Shown here: positions 36,160-48,600 of the stretch, piece by piece | Position numbering within the stretch: the stretch's first letter is position 1 | Layout of the letters: each line of letters opens with the position of its first letter | Position numbers and translations under genes: made by a program | Assembly (NCBI RefSeq): GCF_954871325.1 | Contig: NC_088777.1 | Coordinates: forward strand, 2,730,509 to 2,794,508 | Direction of reading: 5' to 3' | Source of the DNA: Gordionus sp. m RMFG-2023 | Taxonomy: Eukaryota; Nematomorpha; Gordioida; Chordodea; Parachordodidae | Length of the DNA: 64,000 bases | The notes under the pieces: generated by a model | The model's database searches: none | Told to the model about the DNA's origin: nothing | What the model saw: the letters and a program-made list of their open reading frames with translations, nothing else

Positions 36160-37430
36160 TCACGGGATTTTTTTTCCGGGGAATTATTTTCCTAGATTCA
36201 AATTTACTAGTAATATAATTTGAAAATTGTTAATTTTTGTTTTATATATCTATAAATACATATAAAACATAATCCCAAAAAATATCTTAAAAATATCGTG
36301 GTTTGGCGGATAACCGACTCGTATATGTTTTACTCGTAATTATAGATATATAAAACAAAAAATGAACATTTTTCAAATCATATTACTAGTAAATTTTATC
36401 AATCGAATATTTAGTAAGTGGGGTTTTGAGCTCGGCAATCAGTCAAATCCAATTATTTTCAAAATATTTTTTAGGATAATGCTTAGCACGTATATATATA
36501 CGCGTATAATACAAAAATGAAGATTTTTCCATGGATAACGCCAGCAATGCAGTATTTGGTCATTCGGTCGATTTTCGGGTCAAATCACGATATTTTTAAA
36601 ATATTTTTTGGAATTATGTTTTATACCTATTTATAGATACATAAAACAAAAATCAACACTTTTCAATTAATCTTAATAGCAAATTTGATCAATCGAATAT
36701 TTAATAAGTGGTCGGTTTTGAACTCAACAATCGATCAAATCAAATTATTTTCAAAATATTTTTTAGGATAATGCTTAGCACGTAAATATACACGTATAAA
36801 ACAAAAATGAAGAGATTTTGATAAATAACGCCAGCCATATTTACTTTAGAAAATTTCCAATGTTTTACTATTCTAAACCTACTCATAAATTAAACATCAC
36901 CAAATATAATAAAAGTGCTATCCAATCATCATTCCGGTTTCCTAAAATGTTACATATTAAAACATATAACGCCCTCTTACGGATATATATTTGTTAATTT
37001 TTAAAATTGAATAAAATGTATATTTGTTTTAATAAGCTAGAAAAATAAATTTCTTACTAATAATAATAAATAAAAATAAAAATTATATACTATATCATTT
37101 AATCAGTATTCTTCATTTATAATAAAAAAATGATTTAAATATATTTTAAAAAATTATCATTAAAATAATATACGTAATAAATTTTTGATTGATTTATAAT
37201 TGATTATGATTGATTGCCTTTTAGCAATGCAGTTTAGCAATTCAATATATAGTGGGTAAATTTTTTCCGGGGAATTATTTTCCAGGGGAATTTTATTCCG
37301 GGGATTTTTTTTTCCGGAGAATTATTTACCTGGGAATTATTTTCTGGGGAATTTTTTTCCTGGAGATTTTTTCCCGAGAATTATTTTACTGGGGATTTTT
37401 TTTCCGGGGAACCGGGGATTTTTTTCCGCT
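36160..37430. repeat. ~300 bp satellite pair flanked by CCGGGGAATTATTTTCC minisatellite
   Basis: Two direct copies of an approximately 300 bp unit (about 36340-36545 and 36645-36835 for the best-matching part) share 'TCAATCGAATATTTA', 'ATTATTTTCAAAATATTTTT' and 'AGGATAATGCTTAGCACGTA'. A single 'TTTTCCGGGGAATTATTTTCC' unit lies at about 36168-36192. A tandem array of the same roughly 18-20 bp word in variants runs from 37250 to 37430. The open frame at 37252-37536 is a translation of that array. The paired arrangement suggests one composite repeat. Confidence 0.65.
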
Positions 37431-38660
37431 TACCATTTATTATCAAAACCATTTCTTAGTAAAATTTATTATAATACTAGTAGATAGCCCGTCAAAAATG
37501 ACGGGGAATGGAATTTTTTTCTTACTTTTATGCTAGATGTTACCTGTTATTTGAAAATAATATCCAATTTTTATTCTTTTTACCTCCTGCCCTCTTCAGG
37601 CCGGGTTTCCATTAAAACTAAGTGTAAATACTATTGCTTGAGTAAGAATAAATTTAAAGCTTTTACTTGATAATACCAATATTTTTATTAAATATTACTG
37701 ATCACTTATACCTAATATTTAATATTAAAAAAAATTCCCAGGAAAAGTAAAAAGCCATAATAATTTTGAAAAATTCTTCCAAGCCCAATGAAAGATCATA
37801 ATAATTTTGGTAGTTGAGAACTGAAATAAAACATTTAAATAATCATAATGAATTTAAAAATACAATAAAAATCAGATTTTCATGGGCCCTGGTTTTTTGA
37901 TCAGGCCGAGCCCAGACCTGCAAAATAACTTGTTTTAGGCCAATGTCTGACCTATAGTTAATAATAAAAAAATTATCAAACGTCCAAGCTCATAATAATT
38001 TTCCCCAAGCCCAGCCCAATATAATTTATAAAAATATTTTCCAAGCCCAGACTAACTTATAATAATTTTATAAAAAATTTTCTCAAGCCTGGCCAACCCA
38101 TAGTAATTTTCAAAAATTTTTTCTAAACCTGGAGATAGGTAAATCACTAAAAACCATATCTATTTTTTATTCTAACTTAACCCAGCTCACCACCAGACCA
38201 AGGCCAACCCATTTAGACTAAGAGTAAATACCGTTATTTGAATAAAAATAATATTTAAATTAGCTTTTACCTGAGGTCCATATAAATTGTGTTAAATATT
38301 ACACCTATGCCTAATATTAAAAAAATTCTTAAGCCAGATACACGCACTTATAAAATTTTCTTAAACCTGCCAAAGACCATAATAATTTTGGTAGTTGAGA
38401 ACTGAAATAAAATATATAAAAAGTCACAATGCATTTAAAAATACAATCAGAATATGAAAGTTGCATGGGCCTTGGTTTGTGATCAGGCCTGGCCATGTCT
38501 TCAAAAATTTTTCAGGCCAATTTCTAGCCCATATTTAAAATTAATAAATTTTTTGAAAAATGTTTAGCAAGCTATGTCCAAGTCCAAGTTAATTGTGAAG
38601 AATATTTACCATGCCCAGGAAAACTCAGAATAATTAATTTTTTCCTTGGATCCTGAAAAA
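37431..38660. repeat. Direct ~300 bp duplication with CCCAGCC-type words
   Basis: A short hAT-family piece (TTATTATCAAAACCATTTCTT) at 37438 resembles 12575. From about 37612 to 37915 and again from about 38212 to 38500 the same segment occurs in order: 'AAGTGTAAATACTATT', 'TAATAATTTTGGTAGTTGAG', 'AACTGAAATAAAA' and 'TGGGCCCTGGTTTTTTGATC' (diverged in the second copy). Between them lies a loose array of 'CCAAGCCCAGCC...ATAATAATTTT' units of about 35-45 bp (37980-38130). It seems related to the GGCCCGG elements. Confidence 0.55.
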
Positions 38661-39355
38661 TAGTAAGGGGTTTATAAGAATTAAATCTGTCTAATATATG
38701 TATATATTAATTGGGAAAATTTTTCAAAATTATCATCAAATGAAGGGGGAAATATCTGATTTACCTCTCATTATATGAAATTCATGAATACATACTAAAG
38801 TACCATGCTGAAAATATGTTCATCCTAATTTAAATTTTAAACAAACCATCACCTTTCCAAATGATTTATTATTTAGTTACAAATTATAAAATTAAATTTA
38901 AGAAATTGATATTAAATTACAATAGAAAAAATAAAAAGATATTATAAGTTATCAAATAATAGGTTAACTACAAATCATAGTCAAATTATATATAAGTAAA
39001 ACAAAAATGTTATACATTCCATCAAAAATGTTATAATAAGTTAATACATTCTACAATTATGAAGTTATGAAAAAATATACAACACTATATTATAATAGAT
39101 TGAATTATTTAATGGTAGTTGAAGTATTAGTAAGTGGACAATTTTTACAAAATTATTTAATTCTTTATTTATTCCTTCAAAATATTATGCTAATAATCTC
39201 TGCAATTTTTCTTGGAATATCTATCAATTTTATCTTAAACCATACAATAAATATATTACAATAACTCAGATCGTAACATTAAAAGGTGCTGGAAAATAAG
39301 GATCTACAATATGTCAAACAATATATATGGTTAAAAGTAAATATTGATGCAAAAT
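38661..39355. other. AT-rich DNA, no gene recognised
   Basis: An open plus-strand frame at 39067-39264 is hydrophobic and starts with ATG, but it has no family resemblance and base composition alone can explain it. Nothing else stands out. Confidence 0.4.
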
Positions 39356-39677
39356 GTTATTAATTTGTGAAAATTTTAAGGATTTTTTTAAAACATTTTG
39401 GACGCAGCTTAAAATAAAATTTTAGTTAATTATTATTCAATACTTAAAATTATAAAAATAAAATTTGGTATCTAATCTATCTCCAGTTTTGGAATAATAA
39501 TAAAAATGATTATTTTAGAAAGGAACTATTAAATATACACATGAGTTTCATATAAAACCTATCTAAATAACTTTTCTTTAAATTCAAAAAATTTATTGAA
39601 TAATTAACTAAAATTTTATTTTAAGCTGCATCCAAAATGTTTTAAAAATCCTTAAAATTTTGAAAATTAATAACAAT
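39356..39677. mobile_element. Fold-back MITE, ~320 bp with ~80 bp inverted arms
   Basis: The left arm contains 'AAAATTTTAAGGATTTTTTT', 'AAAACATTTTGGACGCAGC' and 'TTAAAATAAAATTTTAGTTAA'. The right arm contains the inverted forms ('TTAACTAAAATTTTATTTTAA', 'GCTGCATCCAAAATG', 'AATCCTTAAAATTTT'). Pairing extends over about 80 bp with few mismatches. There is no coding capacity. The superfamily and target duplication are not resolved. Confidence 0.7.
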
Positions 39678-39942
39678 ACTTTGGACACATTTAAGTTTTA
39701 ACAAAATTATAATAAAAATGTTTATCAAAGTATACTTAACAAAAATGTTTTACCCCTAAATTCCTAGACATACTATGACATTAAAACTCTCCTTTATTCT
39801 ACCCAGTTTGATTAAATATCTTTAAGCCAATTTTATCTGTAGTTAACTATATAATCTATGAAAAATTTAACCTTCATTAACGTTTTCTATAACCTTATGA
39901 AGATGGTAAAATGTGTTATAAATTTTTGGACCTATTAGCCTA

Positions 39943-41710
39943 TAATCATTTTTATTAGACAAATTTTTTTTAAAAGAACACTATTGGCTAAATTTGATTG
40001 ACGTTTTTTGAGGATTATTATTTGTTAATGTTTTGCCATGGCTCGTAGTTTGCCGTATGTGAGTGAGGAAGATCGCTGCGGTATGTAAAGTTTCTTTGTT
40101 GTAAGTGATGGTGAAGAAGTTCTCTTTTCTTTGCTCAATGTGGTTTCGTTTTTGAAGATGATGTTGTAATTTCCTTGCTCGTAGTTTGCCGTAAATAACG
40201 TGAAAAAAAAGTGTAAATTGAAATTATAAAATAGAATTTACTGTTGTTGGTGAAGAAGATGGTTTAGCGATGGTGAAGAAGTTCTCTTTTCTTTGCTCAA
40301 TGTGGTTTCGTTTTTGAAGATGATGTTGTAATTTCCTTGCTCGTAGTTTGCCGTAAATAACGTGAAAAAAAAAGTGTAAATTGAAATTATAAAATAGAAT
40401 TTACTGTTGTTGGTGAAGAAGATGGTTTAGCGATGGTGAAGAAGTTCTCTTTTCTTTGCTCAATGTAGTTTCGTTTTTGAAGATGATGTTGTAATTTCCT
40501 TGCTCGTAGTTTGCCGTAAATAACCTGAAATAAAACGTGTAAATGAAATTATAAAATAGAATTTACTGTTGTTGGTAAGGAAGATGGTTTAGCAATAGTG
40601 AAGAAGTTTTCTTTTCTTAGCTCAATGTGGTTTCGTTTTTGAAGAGGATGTTTAATTTCCTTGCTTGGTTGTAGTGGGCCAAATTGAATTATAAATCATA
40701 TTTTTAGTCATTCTACATTTAAAAAAATGAAAGGGATCATTAAGATTCTTTTCATTATATAATGAAATAATATCTTCTTCATTTTTATATTGAGATAAAG
40801 GAGTTAATTTAGCTTTGTTTGGCAACTGTATAATTTAAAATGTATAGATAAACTGATTACTTCATCTGTATAAATTAACTCTAATTGAATAACAATATGA
40901 TTATCTTTACCCTTTAAAGACATTATTAAATATTATTTAAATTATAAACCTCTTTATTTGTTGATAAATTTCTAGATATTTCTTCTGAGTTATCAAAAAT
41001 AAAACTATTGGGTATATTTTCCATTTGCTATATTTTGAAGAGAAATTTAATTAACATTCTACAGACAAACTATAAAACTTATAAATTTTAAAATATTACG
41101 TTTCATTCACATTTAAAAAAAAATATAGTTAAAAATTATAAAACCTGGGCTTCATTATCTAACAATGACATAATTTCTGGATAGGGGGCATCTAAATGAG
41201 ATTGCTATTAATTATAAATATAGAAAATGTCTTGATTTATTAAAATAATTATATTTAAAATATATATAACCTGGGCTTTATCATCTAACAATGGTATAAT
41301 TTCTGGATAGGGGGGCATCTAAATGAGATTGCTATTAATTATAAATATAGAAAATGATCTTGATTTATTAAAATAATTATATTTAAAATATATATAACCT
41401 GGGCTTTATCATCTAACAATGGTATAATTTCTGGATAGGGGGCATCTAAATGGGATTGCTATTAATTATAAATATAGGAAATGATCTTGAAATAATCATA
41501 TTTAAAAATTATAAAACCTGGGATGATTTTTTTTGTAATGATATGGTGATAGTAATATGGTTTTTATGGAAGTGATTTGTGAATGAATGATTTAGTTTTC
41601 ACGTTGATTACCATTGATCAAATTTGCTATAATCATTTTGATTGGACAAATAATATTTAAAAGAAAACTATTGGCTAAATTTGATTGACATTTTTTGAGG
41701 ATTATATCTA
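39943..41710. repeat. Two minisatellites bracketed by ~80 bp direct repeats
   Basis: A segment with 'ACTATTGGCTAAATTTGATTG' (shortened) and 'TTTTTTGAGGATTAT' occurs at 39943-40022 and again at about 41619-41708 in the same orientation. Between them are two tandem arrays. Array 1 (40050-40680) has a period of about 162-163 bp and four units (GAAGAAGTTCTC starting at 40113, 40275 and 40438, then a variant at 40600). Array 2 (41140-41520) has a period of about 127 bp and three and a half units carrying 'ACCTGGGCTTTATCATC' and 'GGGGGCATCTAAATG'. The bracket could be a target duplication, short LTR-like ends or a leftover of a larger tandem repeat. Confidence 0.7.
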
Positions 41711-42382
41711 TAGATTGACTTTAATATATTATATAACTGTCAAATACGTCTAAAAAATGGCAATATATCTAATATTTTATAAACAACTGTATATAGTAAA
41801 GGATTATAAACTATATGTCTACTTACTTTTTATTTATTTGGACCTTGAAAATATATTTAAGGTATGATAATAAAATTTCAAAATAAATATACACTTGATT
41901 ACTCATTTTGAACTCGGATAATTACAATATTAAATTTGTTAATTTTCAAATAATATATGATTATATTTATTTAATTAGGGTTCAATAATAATTTAAATAA
42001 TAAAAGTCAATTAAACTTTAACTGTTAAAGCTAAATTAATTTTTAGTTAGTTATTGATATTATATTTTTAATACAGAATTTGATTGCAAGCTGATATAGT
42101 GAAAATATAATTTATATTTATTAATCAAATCTAATAATTAAAATAATATTCATTTGATAAAAATTTAGTCCTATTAATTTCTAAATAATAAAATTATATT
42201 TATATATTACTTAATGGAATTATAAAAGAAATCATTCAGTGGGCAATCAAAAAAATTTATTTAAGTTCAAGGGGATATTAAGGAGATATTAAAAAAAAAA
42301 TTTTTGTGCTTCAGAGGGCTATTTAAATTTTTCAGGGGGTTCGAGCCCCTGCGCCCCCCCCCCCGCCTTAGCGACGCCACTG
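41711..42382. mobile_element. Non-autonomous hAT-like element, 3' part (copy B)
   Basis: This matches 12605-13278 of copy A over most of its length (for example 'TATATAGTAAAGGAT', 'AACTATATGTCTACTTACTT', 'ATACACTTGATTACTCATTT') and ends in the same GC-rich terminus, GCGACGCCACTG at 42382. Its 5' part is missing at about 41710. The 8 bp directly after the right end are TTGCCAGG, the same 8 bp that precede the left end of copy A at 11515-11522. Confidence 0.65.
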
Positions 42383-42390
42383 TTGCCAGG

Positions 42391-42648
42391 CCCAAAAGAT
42401 TCTTATAGGATTTATAGAGCTCGATTGGTTTAAATTTTTGCTTGGCCGAACCTGTTATAATATTTTTTTTAAATTTGTCCGTTCCAGTCCGCAAGCCTAG
42501 CTTTCTGGCAGGCTGGGTTTTACATATCTCTAATCTAAATATACTCTTGAAAAAATTAAAAGGGATCAGTTTGTAAGTTGACAGATATTACCATATGCCA
42601 GGTAGAGACATATGTTCGTTAGTTTTCTTTGTGATACATTTATTATTT
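42391..42648. other. Sequence upstream of torsin copy 2
   Basis: It holds a short GC-richer piece with GGCCGAACCTG and GGCAGGCTGGG words, probably a relic of the GGCCCGG repeat family, then AT-rich DNA up to the start codon. It has no similarity to the sequence upstream of torsin copy 1. An in-frame upstream ATG at 42595 would add 18 residues ahead of the conserved signal peptide start at 42649; I prefer 42649 because it matches copy 1. Confidence 0.5.
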
Positions 42649-45600
42649 ATGAAATTTTATTTTATTTTATTTTTGCATTCTATTTCAAATGCAAATGCCT
42701 TTGAACCCTTATCAAGTATTGTGGCAATGTTTAGAGCTCTTATTGCCACATCCTCCATAGTTTATCATGGTATTGATAAATTAAAGTGTTTGACAAATAA
42801 CTATGAATGCTGTAATGAAAAATGGATACCACATAGTACAGCTGGTGATAATTATTATTAAATTTATTATATTATCTTATCAATAGAACTACATAATGAT
42901 TTAAAAACAAAAATATATGGGCAACACATTGCGATTGACTTATTATATAAAGCAATTTATTCGCATATTATCAATAAAAATCCAGAAAAGCCTTTAGTAA
43001 TATCTATCCATGGATGGACTGGATGTGGTAAATTTTTAAATACATATATATTTGTATATTTTTTATGTACAAGGAAAAACATACACCAGCCAACTAATTG
43101 CTAAAAGCTTATATAAATTAGGTATGAATAGTAAATATGTTCATTTATGGATTGCATCTTTTCATTTTGCTCATGAATCACTGACACGATTATATATTGT
43201 ATTAATATGTGTAGATGTATTGAATAAAAGCAAATTTTTTAGGATCAAGTTAGAAACTGGATAAAAGGAAATACAACAAGATGTCCTCATCAATTATTTA
43301 TTATAGATGAAATGGATTTCATGTCATATGATCTAACAGATGCTTTTAAACCATTTTTGAAATACCATACATTAGTTGATGGAATAGATTTTAGGAAAAA
43401 TATCTTTATATTTATCAGGTTTTTATCATATATAAATTTTATTTTTTAAAAACAAAAGTGTTATTATATCATAATAAATGATATATACAATAATTGGTTA
43501 AGGTAATAATTTTAGAAAAAAATTTGTGGTTTGTAAAACACATATTCAACGATATTTAGGCAATATTTTTTTGCCTAAAACATAGAGTTAGCAATTTTTA
43601 AAATAGTGTGCAAGAAGTGATTTTGTATCATCACTACATACAACTAATCATCTTGAACTTTTTAATAGTAGAACAATACCTAAACATATATGCCAATCAA
43701 ACAAATGTAGGTGGCATTAGTTTCAAAATCCAATTGGCAGCCAGCAGTGTGCCGATTTTTAGCCACTGTCAACTTAGACAGCATCATTTTTTTTATATGC
43801 TAATTAATTTTTTTAAGAAAAATTAAATTAAAATATACACTACACTACAGATATCTCAGTATATTTTTATATCTTTATTGAGAAAACTTATCACAAATTC
43901 TAAATTTTGTTTTTATAATTATCATATATAAAAATAATTTTATATAAATTTTCTGGACATAATGATGATCTCCATAAATTCAGTCAATTTGGTGGTAGAG
44001 AAAACTCTTTCGCTAAGTGTGTCATATGCTGAAGCACAAAGAATTTTTTTTTAGATATCATGGATAAATTAGGAAGTTCTATCTTCTTTTCTCTCTAGAA
44101 TTGTTATTGGCGTTTTCCAAAAAGATTATGACATTCTTATTCTAAATTATTTAAAGTGGAATCATAGTTTAATGTTTATTGCTAATTTTGACAAATAATT
44201 TGAATTTAAAATATCCTCTTGATTCATTCGCTTTTTTTACTACTCTAATATCATCATACTCTGTGTTATAATAAATTAGCCACGAAATTGTAACTCAAGA
44301 TTTTACAGCATATTTTCTTTTAGGGAAATGATTTCTTAGCTATCATTATCATTTACTATTAAATTTGTTTCAATTTCACTTCTAAAAAATGATGCCAAGT
44401 TTAAGATGGGCCGTATATAGAATTTTAACTGTTTCTTAAAATATTAAAAGAAAAGGTAATATTTCTACTACTAGATCTGATTTATAATTTGAGATAGTGT
44501 TTCCCATCTTTTAAAACTTTATTAATTAAATTTTTATTTGCTCCAGATATGCTTTCAATTTTAATTGAGTACGCCTTTCCTCCAACAAGCGATTGGCTAC
44601 AGAAAACAATCTTTCACTAGATGCCGAACTAGCAGGGGCGGATAATATTTTACTCGCTTAATTTTTTCAAAAAGGGAAACGAATTTTCATGCTTCCAAAA
44701 CTTCAAAATACTATCATTATTATTTGTCTTCTGAGCGATGAATCTTTTAAGTTCATCCTCGCAGCTTTCTTCGATAGATGGTGAGGGTTCATCAGTATCA
44801 TCTAGAAATTCTCTAAATGTTTCATTTAGAATATTAGGTTTCTTGTGAGTGTAGGACGAATTATGACAGCTAATAGTTGGCTTTGGCATTGACTTATACA
44901 TATCATATTTTATGACATTTAGCATTTTTATGGTAGTTTTATATATATCGTTTTTTTCTTCTTCTGATAAAAACTTAAGGCTTTTGAGATTGGGATCCAA
45001 AATTAAGCCTACTTTATGTAGGGGCTGCATGATGAATCTTTCTTTTAAAAGACATCCAGTCCTGATTTTTAAGGCTTCTATTATTGTTGTATCCCCTTCA
45101 GAGGGTTGACAAAACTGTAATAATTTTTGTCTCCACAGATAAACTTCATTTATTGTGGGATGAGAATCGGCACTCAGATTTTCCGAGCATTCTTTAAATA
45201 TTGATAAAAAAAATTCTAACTGCCGTAAGATGGTAATATCAACAGTGGCTAGTCGATTTAATTCTTGCTTGCTAAGCAAGTACACCTGAATTTTGGAATA
45301 TGATTTTAAGAAACTCTGTATCATGATTTATACAGAGTTCCATCTAGTTATCACATCTTGTTTAAGAGTGTAGCCTAGTTTGCTGTTAGCTGCACTATAT
45401 ACATGTAAATAAGCTTGTTGATAAATTTGATTTGAATATGTAAATTTTAAAAGAAAAAGCTAGCAAAAGTAAAAATAGGTTCACTCGGATGTTGTTTATA
45501 AAATTCGAAAGATTTTTTGTTTTCAAAAACTAATCCTTTTTTTTAAAAAAACTGAATTAAATATTATAAATTAAATTGAAAAATATTTTTGGATAATGTA

Positions 45601-48600
45601 ACACGTGGTTTTTGAAGGGTGGGCGTGTTGTGAATTTGTACGTTTAAGTTATATATTTATACATATATATATATAATTTATATATGAAATGTCAGTTAAC
45701 TTTCACGTTATATCTATTTATACATATATATAATTTTATATACAAAATGTCAATCAAAGAAGTTTAAAAGGATTTGTTTTTTCCTTTTGGATAAATTATT
45801 ATTGTCTTTGTGGAAGAATAATTTTTAATTGAAAGTTAACTGACATTTCATATATAAATTATATATATATATGTATAAATATATAACTTAAACGTACAAA
45901 TTCACAACACGCCCACCCTTCAAAAACCACGTGTTACATTATCCAAAAATATTTTTCAATTTAATTTATAATATTTAATTCATGTTCATATAATCTTTCC
46001 CCATCATTTCTATTCTCATCATTTATTGGATATCATTGGCTCTATCTACAATCTTTAAAGTATCTATTGTTTGTATAGTACAAATTGGTTTTGTTGTGTC
46101 ATAATGTAAATTTTCTGTTATGATTGTACAGACTATAGTCCTGTTTATTGATTGCTCGTGTAGAATGATGTCCGTGTCTGCTCTTGGAAAGTGTAACATG
46201 TCTGTAACAGCGGCAGGTATTTCATTAGCCTTCGGTTCTCCCCATGTTATGATTTTATCTAAACGTTGTAATTTTCCATCAATCCCAAATGCACCTGGCC
46301 ACATGTTAACTTCTTCTTTTATCCGTAGCATTTGCATTCCGTTTGACATCTGGATTAAATAGTATTGTGCTAGAGTATTAAGATCATTAGCTAAACACGA
46401 AATTCCTAAACGTCCATAGCTTCCTAAATCTATTATGGCTGGAATACTTTGTGAAATTAGGTGGTATCTCTTAACTCCTCCAACTTCTATTTGGATTTGA
46501 TCTAGAATTGATTTCCCACTAAACATTTGAACCTCATGTTTTTCATCACATTTCACATTCACACATGTCTGAACTTTCCCGGTTCCAAATAAAAAACAAC
46601 CATTGCTCCAATCACGTCCTGTAATATCACTATTTATTTTACAAATGTAATAATTATTCTTCCACAAAGACAATAATAATTTATCCAAAAGGAAAAAACA
46701 AATCCTTTTAAACTTCTTTGATTGACATTTTGTATATAAAATTATATATATGTATAAATAGATATAACGTGAAAGTTAACTGACATTTCATATATAAATT
46801 ATATATATATATGTATAAATATATAACTTAAACGTACAAATTCACAACACGCCCACCCTTCAAAAACCACGTGTTACATTATCCAAAAATATTTTTCAAT
46901 TTAATTTATAATATTTAATTCATGTTCATATAATCAGGCTAATGAAATACCTGCCGCTGTTACAGACATGTTACACTTTCCAAGAGCAGACACGGACATC
47001 ATTCTACACGAGCAATCAATAAACAGGACTATAGTCTGTACAATCATAACAGAAAATTTACATTATGACACAACAAAACCAATTTGTACTATACAAACAA
47101 TAGATACTTTAAAGATTGTAGATAGAGCCAATGATATCCAATAAATGATGAGAATAGAAATGATGGGGAAAGATTATATGAACATGAATTAAATATTATA
47201 AATTAAATTGAAAAATATTTTTGGATAATGTAACACGTGGTTTTTGAAGGGTGGGCGTGTTGTGAATTTGTACGTTTAAGTTATATATTTATACATATAT
47301 ATATATAATTTATATATGAAATGTCAGTTAACTTTCACGTTATATCTATTTATACATATATATAATTTTATATACAAAATGTCAATCAAAGAAGTTTAAA
47401 AGGATTTGTTTTTTCCTTTTGGATAAATTATTATTGTCTTTGTGGAAGAATAATTATTACATTTGTAAAATAAATAGTGATATTACAGGACGTGATTGGA
47501 GCAATGGTTGTTTTTTATTTGGAACCGGGAAAGTTCAGACATGTGTGAATGTGAAATGTGATGAAAAACATGAGGTTCAAATGTTTAGTGGGAAATCAAT
47601 TCTAGATCAAATCCAAATAGAAGTTGGAGGAGTTAAGAGATACCACCTAATTTCACAAAGTATTCCAGCCATAATAGATTTAGGAAGCTATGTTTAGGAA
47701 TTTCGTGTTTAGCTAATGATCTTAATACTCTAGCACAATACTATTTAATCCAGATGTCAAACGGAACGCAAATGCTACGGATAAAAGAAGAAGTTAACAT
47801 GTGGCCAGGTGCATTTGGGATTGATGGAAAATTACAACGTTTAGATAAAATCATAACATGGGGAGAACCGAAGGCTAATGAAATACCTGCCGCTGTTACA
47901 GACATGTTACACTTTCCAAGAGCAGACACGGACATCATTCTACACGAGCAATCAATAAACAGGACTATAGTCTGTACAATCATAACAGAAAATTTACATT
48001 ATGACACAACAAAACCAATTTGTACTATACAAACAATAGATATTTTAAAGATTGTAGATAGAGCCAATGATATCCAATAAATGATGAGAAATGATGGGGA
48101 AAGATTATATGAACATGAATTAAATATTATAAATTAAATTGAAAAATATTTTTGGATAATGTAACACGTGGTTTTTGAAGGGTGGGCGTGTTGTGAATTT
48201 GTACGTTTAAGTTATATATTTATACATATATATATATAATTTATATATGAAATGTCAGTTAACTTTCACGTTATATCTATTTATACATATATATAATTTT
48301 ATATACAAAATGCCAATCAAAGAAGTTTAAAAGGATTTGTTTTTTCCTTTTGGATAAATTATTATTGTCTTTGTGGAAAAATAATTTTTATTATTTTAAT
48401 AATAATTTATCCAAAAGGAAAAAAACAAATCCTTTTAAACTTCTTTGATTGACATTTTGTATATAAAATTATATATATGTATAAATAGATATAACGTGAA
48501 AGTTAACTGACATTTCATATATAAATTATATATATATATGTATAAATATATAACTTAAACGTACAAATTCACAACAAAAACTAAATTATATTAAATAATA

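Larger units (their letters stand above)
45553..48575. mobile_element. Palindromic array with copies of a 221-codon ORF; unrecognised mobile or virus-like element
   Basis: A non-coding repeat R (about 250 bp; contains TAACACGTGGTTTTTGAAGG, GTGGGCGTG, paired AT-rich TATACATATATATA blocks, and GAAATGTCAG/CAAAATGTCA) occurs six times. The order is R(+) 45553-45828, R(-) 45829-46000, ORF(-) 46023-46688, R(-) 46689-46934, an ORF 3' fragment (+) 46935-47143, R(+) about 47195-47418, ORF(+) 47419-48080, R(+) about 48118-48395 and R(-) 48396-48575. Both outer ends are therefore R/R' hairpins. Copies are nearly identical, suggesting recent origin. It lies in intron 4 of torsin copy 2 and is absent from copy 1. 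No helicase, transposase or polymerase is visible. If it is virus-like it should be treated as a fossil. Confidence 0.6.

Noticed and set aside
37252-37536. 94-codon Phe/Gly-rich open frame
   Set aside because: It is produced by the CCGGGGAATT minisatellite read in one frame.
39067-39264. Hydrophobic 65-codon open frame
   Set aside because: There is no family resemblance and no copy to test conservation; AT-rich composition yields such hydrophobic frames by chance.
42595-42648. Upstream in-frame ATG for torsin copy 2
   Set aside because: It would place 18 extra residues before the conserved signal peptide, and the corresponding sequence is absent from copy 1.
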